From Oscillospiraceae bacterium (GTDB lineage Bacteria; Bacillota; Clostridia; Oscillospirales; Ruminococcaceae), in assembly GCA_902798675.1 (NCBI GenBank), contig CADBXQ010000057.1, positions 1 through 10,932 of the forward strand: a DNA stretch of 10,932 nucleotides, in the 5' to 3' direction. Position numbers and translations under genes: made by a program. Under the pieces are notes generated by a model. It did not search any database and was not told the origin of the DNA. It saw only the letters and a list, made by a program, of their open reading frames with translations. This document shows positions 6,598-10,932 of this stretch, one piece after another (within the stretch, counting starts at the first letter, position 1; each line of letters starts with the position of its first letter).

Positions 6598-7862
6598 TTG
6601 AAGCCAAAAATAGCCCCCCCTAAAGACTGATAATCTTGATAAAAATTAGGATAACTTTTTTCAACACATTCCGCATCTAAAATAAAAATCGGCTTTTGGG
6701 AATATGCCGCCGCGATCGACGCTGCCATAGCGATCCTGTGGTCACGACTCGAATCGACAACTCCCCCGCGAAATGCATAGACATTTTTTATGCGAAAACA
6801 ATTATTACTGTATGTAATATCGCCGCCTATACTTTTTATCATGTTAAATATTGAAGAAACCCTGTCGCTTTCCTTAAATTTGAGCCTCGAAACCCCTTTA
6901 ATAAGAGACTTTCCTTTACACATACACGCCATAACCGCAATCGGCGGAGCAAGATCCGGAAAATTTTCAACGTCAAAACAAAAGCCATCAAGATCTCCAG
7001 GCCTGATTTTCAAGACCCCATTTTCCCATTCAACCTCGGCTCCGGATCGAGAAATCAACTCAATCATCTTCGCATCACCCTGAATCGAATTTGGGCTTAA
7101 ACCTTTTATACAAATCGGATTCAAACACCCCAAAACCTCAAAAAAAGCCGCCTGACTATGGTCCCCCTCGATCTCATATTTACACGATTTGAATTCTTGA
7201 TTCCCTTTAACTATATATTTATTATCACACTCGAAAATATCCAAACCAAAATTTTCCAAAACCTTCAAAGTTATATCAATATATGGCCTAGATGTTAGGC
7301 TTGATGTGATTTTTATAACACTTTCACCATTTAAATTCGGCAACGCAAAAAGCCGACCTGTGATAAACTGAGAGCTCAGACTGCAATCAATTTCATATTC
7401 AAAAGCTTTCAACTGACCTGATATATATATATATTGGCCGAATTTTTTTAAAGTCACATCACATTTTTTAAACGCTTCAAAATAGGGATCAAGCGGCCTC
7501 CGAGAAAGTTTTTTTCCAACTTTAATCAAAACGCTTCTCCCAAAAGCCAGCACAATCGGAATCAAAAATCTCAAAGTTGAGCCGGATTCAAGACACTCAA
7601 CCTCAATCAATTTTTTTTCACACTTCAAAAGTTTATTCAACCCTCCATATATTTTTAATATATTATTTGAAAATTTATAGCTCGCTCCCAATTTTTCGAC
7701 AACGTTTAGTGTTGATTTGATGTCATTCGACAGAGCAACATTTTTCAAAACGCTTTCTCCCCGACAAAGCAAAGCTGCAAAAATCGCCCGATGCGCAAAG
7801 CTTTTCGAAGGAGGAACCAAAACGCTCCCCGAAAGCTTGGACGGAAAAACAGTCAAATCCAT
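6588..7862 (-). CDS. aroA: 3-phosphoshikimate 1-carboxyvinyltransferase (EPSP synthase)
   Basis: Transfers the enolpyruvyl group of PEP to shikimate-3-phosphate. The 424-residue protein shows PPSKSFAHRA (17-26, with Lys20, Ser21, Arg25), LESGSTLRFLIP (91-102), SLSSQFITGRL (161-171), FPDLAPPIAVMA (301-312, catalytic Asp303), KFKESDR (328-334), DHRIAMAASIAAA (374-386) and EKSYPNFYQDYQSLGG (401-416). All core ligands expected of the family are present. Start ATG at 7860-7862 has AAGGA 9 nt upstream and lies 26 nt after aroB, so the genes are one operon. The last 8 residues extend past the usual end at about LGG and overlap aroC; a run of seven G (6614-6620) lies just here. An (AT)7 tract at 7421-7434 inside the gene encodes Tyr-Ile-Tyr-Ile and is a possible slippage site. 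Confidence 0.95.
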   Translation of the reverse strand: MDLTVFPSKLSGSVLVPPSKSFAHRAIFAALLCRGESVLKNVALSNDIKSTLNVVEKLGASYKFSNNILKIYGGLNKLLKCEKKLIEVECLESGSTLRFLIPIVLAFGRSVLIKVGKKLSRRPLDPYFEAFKKCDVTLKKFGQYIYISGQLKAFEYEIDCSLSSQFITGRLFALPNLNGESVIKITSSLTSRPYIDITLKVLENFGLDIFECDNKYIVKGNQEFKSCKYEIEGDHSQAAFFEVLGCLNPICIKGLSPNSIQGDAKMIELISRSGAEVEWENGVLKIRPGDLDGFCFDVENFPDLAPPIAVMACMCKGKSLIKGVSRLKFKESDRVSSIFNMIKSIGGDITYSNNCFRIKNVYAFRGGVVDSSRDHRIAMAASIAAAYSQKPIFILDAECVEKSYPNFYQDYQSLGGAIFGFNLE

Positions 7863-7888
7863 AAAATTATATCCTTATTCTTATAAAA

Positions 7889-8938
7889 TCAACTCAGTAG
7901 AAAATTTTTATATTCATCTAGGGTTAAATCCAGCAAATGCGCCTGCCCTATTTTTGGAGAAACAACAACTGTCATTTTATTTCCTCTCCTTTTTTTATCT
8001 AATAAACTATTCATAAATATCTCACTATGCGGAATATTTATTTCAACAGGCAATCGAAATTTCTTTAAAACATTGATTAATTTTTGAGTCTCGCCTTTTT
8101 TTGTCAATCCAAACTTTTCCCCTTGCCTAAGAATATAAACCATTCCAATCGAAACTGCCTGTCCATGTGTTATATTTTCATATTTATTATATTTTTCTAT
8201 AGCATGGGCGATTGTGTGGCCAAAATTCAGCTTCATCCTCTCTCTAAAATCATTTTCGTCTATCTCAACAATATTTTTCTTTAAAATTATACACCGCGAT
8301 ATAATTTCTTCTAATATGTCATCTATTTTCGAATTTTGTATTTTCTCAAAAAGAGAAGCTGAAAAGGCAGCGGCATATTTTAAAACTTCGGCCATCCCAT
8401 CACAAAACGTTTTAAACTGCAATGTTTTTAAAAAATCAGCGTCGCAAATAACAAGAGAAGGGTTATAAAACGCTCCAACTAAATTTTTTTGCCCCCCAAA
8501 ATTAATCGCCGTTTTTCCACCAATCGAAGAGTCAACCTGCGCAAGCAAAGTCGTTGGCATTTGGATCAGCGACATTCCCCTCAAAAAGCTTGCAGCCGCA
8601 AACCCCGCCAAATCTCCAACAACTCCCCCTCCAAGCGCGATTATGAAATCCTCCCTAGTCACTCCAAAATTATTTAAAGAGTCATATAAAAAAGTCAAGT
8701 TGTCAATATTTTTTGACTGCTCTCCAGGCTTTATCGTGAATGTGTTGACATTGAATTTTAGTTTTTTTAAGCAATCGCTTAACTTTTTTCCATATAGTTC
8801 AAAAACTGTCTCATCCGTCACAATAACAGCTCTTCTTGATGAAAAATATGAAGCTATGATATCACCGCAACTGTCGAAAATATTCCTTCCGATTAATATA
8901 TCATAGGGCCTAGACGCTCGAACCACAACTTTTCTCAT
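7889..8938 (-). CDS. aroB: 3-dehydroquinate synthase
   Basis: Cyclises DAHP to 3-dehydroquinate, the second shikimate-pathway step, using NAD and a divalent metal. The 349-residue protein has the NAD-binding ALGGGVVGDLAGFAA (101-115), PTTLLAQVDSSIGGKTAIN (128-146), KNLVGAFYNP (151-160) and the metal ligands Glu184 (in MAEVLKYA), His241 (FGHTIAHAIE) and His258 (THGQAVSIGM). Length is typical and I see nothing missing. The ATG at 8936-8938 is preceded by GGTGATG at modest spacing, a weaker ribosome site than its neighbours. It is the first gene of the aroB-aroA-aroC-rluA operon and has a clear promoter 36 nt upstream. Confidence 0.95.
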   Translation of the reverse strand: MRKVVVRASRPYDILIGRNIFDSCGDIIASYFSSRRAVIVTDETVFELYGKKLSDCLKKLKFNVNTFTIKPGEQSKNIDNLTFLYDSLNNFGVTREDFIIALGGGVVGDLAGFAAASFLRGMSLIQMPTTLLAQVDSSIGGKTAINFGGQKNLVGAFYNPSLVICDADFLKTLQFKTFCDGMAEVLKYAAAFSASLFEKIQNSKIDDILEEIISRCIILKKNIVEIDENDFRERMKLNFGHTIAHAIEKYNKYENITHGQAVSIGMVYILRQGEKFGLTKKGETQKLINVLKKFRLPVEINIPHSEIFMNSLLDKKRRGNKMTVVVSPKIGQAHLLDLTLDEYKNFLLS

Positions 8939-8973
8939 AAATAAACATCACCATGCTTTTGAAAACACCCATC

Positions 8974-9002
8974 ATTATATCACATATTCATCTGCTCGTC
9001 AA
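8974..9002 (-). promoter_or_regulatory. Promoter of the aroB-aroA-aroC-rluA operon
   Basis: On the minus strand: TTGACG (9002-8997), an exact 17-bp spacer, and TATAAT (8979-8974). Predicted start near 8967 gives a leader of about 29 nt, too short for a T-box or an attenuator. Confidence 0.8.
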
Positions 9003-9055
9003 TAGTTTAATTGTCTTTTAAGTCGGCCAGACATACCCATAAAGACTGAGTTTTT

Positions 9056-9280
9056 GGGTTATATTTGTCCCCTCCCCTCCCCTGCTTTAAAAAACCGGTT
9101 TCCCAATTATATTACCATATGTAATTAAGCCATCCTCAAAAGCGTTCCCAAGAAAACAACGAAAAAACCGATCAAAACGCCGCCGGCCAACCATCAACTG
9201 GGATATTAAACCTTCCTCAAGCACAAGTTCCTTTGAAAGCGTCCGTGACAAGTGGTAGGCTGGCGTCCTCGAGGGCGGTC
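9056..9280 (-). repeat. Dispersed intergenic element, copy 2 (single unit, inverted)
   Basis: Read on the minus strand, this stretch matches the last tandem unit and tail of copy 1 (1811-2031). Identical blocks include the 20-base run at 9233-9252 and AATTACATATGGTA (reverse complement at 9113-9126), ending with GGGACAAATATA next to AACCC. It has one 95-bp unit where copy 1 has three. It points toward aroB and stops about 54 nt before the aroB -35 box. No ORF with a ribosome site is seen. It fills most of the 8939-9363 gap. Confidence 0.8.
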
Positions 9281-9322
9281 AAAAAAACGACCCCATGCGG
9301 GAAAGAAAACTCTCTTCCCCGC
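9281..9322 (-). terminator. Probable terminator of the repeat-protein gene
   Basis: Minus-strand hairpin GCGGGGAAG (9322-9314) with CTTTCCCGC (9305-9297), one mismatch, then after 9 nt a run of seven T (9287-9281). It lies about 40 nt after the stop codon and next to the edge of repeat copy 2. Confidence 0.45.
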
Positions 9323-9363
9323 TTAAAATCATTACTAAAATTGTTTGTCAACAATCAAAACAT

Positions 9364-10611
9364 TCACTTGCCTGTCCATGACCTGTTGCTATATGTGTCA
9401 GCTGCTATAGTATCGTATTTTTCACCGTTTTTGACTTGGAATATGCCGCTGCTATCGACGTTGAGTTTGCTGACGTTACTGACATTGAGTGTGCCGTTGC
9501 TATTGACGTTGAGTGTGCCATTGCTATTGACGTTGAGTAGGCCGTTTTCTTGGACATTGAGTGTGCCGCCGCTATTGACGTTGAGTGTGCCGTTGACGTT
9601 GAGTGGTGTTTTGACGTAGAGTTGACCGTTGACGTTGAGTGTGCCGCCACTATCGACATCGAGTGTGACGCCACCATAGAGGGTGAAGTTGCTGCTGTTG
9701 ATGTTGAGTTGGCCGGAGACGACGAGTTGGGAGGCGAAGGCGATGTCGCCGCTGAAGTTGAGTGTGCCGCCGCTGTTGAGGATGATTTTGTTGTCGCTGG
9801 TGAGGCTGACTAAGGCGAGGTTACTGAAGTTGAGTGTGCCGCCGCTATTGACGTTGAGTGTGTGGCTGCCGTTGAGTGGGCCGTTGACGTTGAATGTGCC
9901 GCCATCATTAACGTTGAGTCTGCCGCCATCATTGACGTTGAGCATGTAGCCGTTGAAGTTGAGTGTGCCGTAGTTGACGTTGAGTGTGCTGCCTTGACTG
10001 ACGTTGAGTGTGACGCCGTCATTGACGTTGAGTGTGCCTCCGTTTTGAAGGATGACGGTGTCTTTGATGTTGACATCGATTCCTTCAATATCCATAACGT
10101 CTTCGATGCCGGCTTCGCTAAGCTTGCCGTCAACAATCTTTTTGCCATACGTGCCGTAGGCAGTGCCTTTAACGGTGGCTTCAACGGTGGTTGCACCGGT
10201 GCGGTTGGCTTCTATGGACTCAGCAATCAATCCTGTAACTATGACCTTGCAAGTTGCTGTGTAAATTTTACTGCTGCCTTTTAATCTTGCTCTTGCTGTG
10301 ATTGTCGTCTCGCCAGGCCCAACAGCTTTGACGACACCATGGCTATTAACGGTTGCAACCTCAGGATCCCCGCCGACAAATCCCTCAAATTTTGCGCCTT
10401 CGCAAAGGGTTGTTTCCAGCTGAACCAGATCTGATTTTTTCATACAACGTGAGGAATCGCCTTGAATTTTAACCACACATTTTGGTGCCTCAATAACGCC
10501 ATTTTTCCCCGTCCCAGCAAAAACATTCATCGAAAGGCCAAAAACCAGTAATGCTGCCATAATCAGCACCATGGCCAGCGGAACAAGTTTTTTGTGATTT
10601 TTCTTTAGCAT
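9364..10611 (-). CDS. Secreted BIG2-domain protein with Leu-Asn-Val repeat array (probable beta-solenoid)
   Basis: Function unknown. The 415-residue protein has a Sec signal peptide (Lys-rich 1-8, hydrophobic core 9-28, likely cleavage after NVFA at 32), a bacterial Ig-like BIG2 domain (about 38-127) with the typical EVATVNSHGVVKAVGPGETTITA pattern, a linker (128-186), then an array (about 187-390) with some 18 Leu-Asn-[Val/Phe/Ile] triplets in units of the GTLNVNSGG type, often 8-10 residues apart. The regular Leu/Val-Asn-Gly pattern suggests a beta-solenoid; this is inference. Four Cys lie in the Ig region (45, 56, 70, 121). There is no LPXTG motif or C-terminal membrane anchor; it ends in SNRSWTGK. 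The second ATG (10609-10611) is chosen because AAGGAGG (10626-10620) lies 8 nt upstream; the first ATG at 10617 is only 2 nt from it. A TATAAT at 10663-10658 may be the -10. Likely an extracellular structural or adhesive protein. Confidence 0.85.
   Translation of the reverse strand: MLKKNHKKLVPLAMVLIMAALLVFGLSMNVFAGTGKNGVIEAPKCVVKIQGDSSRCMKKSDLVQLETTLCEGAKFEGFVGGDPEVATVNSHGVVKAVGPGETTITARARLKGSSKIYTATCKVIVTGLIAESIEANRTGATTVEATVKGTAYGTYGKKIVDGKLSEAGIEDVMDIEGIDVNIKDTVILQNGGTLNVNDGVTLNVSQGSTLNVNYGTLNFNGYMLNVNDGGRLNVNDGGTFNVNGPLNGSHTLNVNSGGTLNFSNLALVSLTSDNKIILNSGGTLNFSGDIAFASQLVVSGQLNINSSNFTLYGGVTLDVDSGGTLNVNGQLYVKTPLNVNGTLNVNSGGTLNVQENGLLNVNSNGTLNVNSNGTLNVSNVSKLNVDSSGIFQVKNGEKYDTIAADTYSNRSWTGK
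9442..10044 (-). repeat. Coding tandem repeat array (Leu-Asn-Val units)
   Basis: The DNA behind the solenoid repeats: on the plus strand GACGTTGAGTGTGCC recurs throughout, with stretches of exact 30-bp periodicity around 9486-9540. It is visibly richer in G and C than the surrounding genes. Because stop codons are rare in this repeat, other frames on both strands also stay open; those are shadows. Confidence 0.85.
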
Positions 10612-10730
10612 AATCATTACCTCCTTAAAGTAAATAAAATATTTATTTGTGAATATTATTATAAATTATTAAACTTGAATTTTTTACCAAGATCCTGCCT
10701 CACCCCCCTTCCCTTTCCAAGCGCACACCT

Positions 10731-10762
10731 AAAATAAAAAGGAAGCGCCAAAGGAACGCTCC
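10731..10762 (-). terminator. Minus-strand terminator upstream of the repeat-protein gene
   Basis: On the minus strand GGAGCG (10762-10757) pairs with CGCTTCC (10747-10741, one bulged base), followed by TTTTTATTTT (10740-10731). It would end a transcript entering from beyond the right window edge. The rest of 10612-10932 shows an AT-rich leader, a C-rich tract near 10694-10717, and an 11-bp direct repeat CCCAACAAAGC (10777-10787 and 10821-10831). Confidence 0.55.
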
Positions 10763-10875
10763 AGAAGGCAAAAAATCCCAACAAAGCGCTCTTTTAGCGC
10801 AACCAAAACAACGGCCATTTCCCAACAAAGCAAAACAGCCAACATATTCATATAAAAGGGCAAAACTATAGCATA

Positions 10876-10932
10876 GCTCGGCTCGGCTCGGCTCGGCTCG
10901 GCTCGGCTCGGCTCGGCTCGGCTCGGCTCGGC
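10876..10932. repeat. Pentanucleotide tandem repeat (GCTCG)n, at least 11 copies, running off the window
   Basis: Fifty-seven perfect bases of GCTCG repetition up to the last base of the window, in a region that is otherwise AT-rich. Total copy number is unknown. Neither strand has a stop codon in the array; minus-strand frames all give cyclic Arg-Ala-Glu-Pro-Ser, plus-strand frames Ala-Arg-Leu-Gly-Ser. Confidence 0.97.

Noticed and set aside
9029..9061. Hairpin ACCCATAAA / TTTTTGGGT as a terminator
   Set aside because: It has a mismatch and no T-run following on either strand; it sits at the edge of repeat copy 2 and may be part of it.
9233..9619. Open frames overlapping the solenoid gene on both strands (for example plus 9233-9619, 9550-9813, 9683-9949, 9862-10284 and minus 9405-9677, 9810-10196)
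   Set aside because: They are shadows of the stop-poor coding repeat, give low-complexity peptides, and lack ribosome sites; the minus frame 9364-10611 has a signal peptide, a recognisable domain and a strong ribosome site.

Overview
The window looks like chromosomal DNA from a low-GC Bacillota-type bacterium, most likely an uncultured clostridial relative. Supporting signs are AT-rich genes, strong Shine-Dalgarno sites of the AGGAGG type, near-consensus TTGACA/TATAAT promoters, stem-plus-T-run terminators, a tRNA gene with encoded CCA, and a secreted protein with a bacterial Ig-like (BIG2) domain. The taxonomic placement is inference; no rRNA is present.

Layout, left to right. (1) Positions 1-1503, + strand: a family 8 glycosyltransferase carrying a C-terminal ricin-B/CBM13 lectin domain. 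It is broken by an exact 13-bp tandem duplication that frameshifts the third lectin repeat, and its 5' end is probably outside the window. A strong terminator follows. (2) 1504-2188: a gene-free gap filled by an intergenic repeat element with three tandem units of about 95 bp and a unique tail. A diverged single-unit copy lies inverted at 9056-9280. (3) 2189-3442, +: a short prolyl-tRNA synthetase without the usual editing insertion. (4) 3443-4078: a terminator, an orphan promoter, and a tRNA-Arg(ACG) gene with its own promoter. The AT-rich stretch 3502-3653 shows nothing I can name. (5) 4079-4558, +: a small Cro/CI-type HTH regulator starting at TTG, closed by a terminator shared with the convergent operon.

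(6) 8938 down to 4623, - strand: the operon aroB-aroA-aroC-rluA. AroB makes 3-dehydroquinate, AroA makes EPSP and AroC makes chorismate, so three of the seven shikimate-pathway steps are here. A pseudouridine synthase gene is coupled to the end. The aroC 5' end has no standard start codon in frame before its conserved N-terminus. (7) 10611 down to 9364, -: a secreted protein with a signal peptide, a BIG2 domain and a long Leu-Asn-Val repeat array likely to form a beta-solenoid. (8) 10612-10932: a leader, a minus-strand terminator, and a (GCTCG)n pentanucleotide array of at least 11 copies that runs off the window edge.

The housekeeping parts are ordinary. The accessory interest lies in the dispersed intergenic element (both copies sit just upstream of a housekeeping promoter, in the same orientation as the gene), the beta-solenoid protein, the pentamer array, and two reading-frame anomalies (the glycosyltransferase and the aroC start) that could be real mutations or sequence errors. 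I did not find a clearly new multi-gene system.
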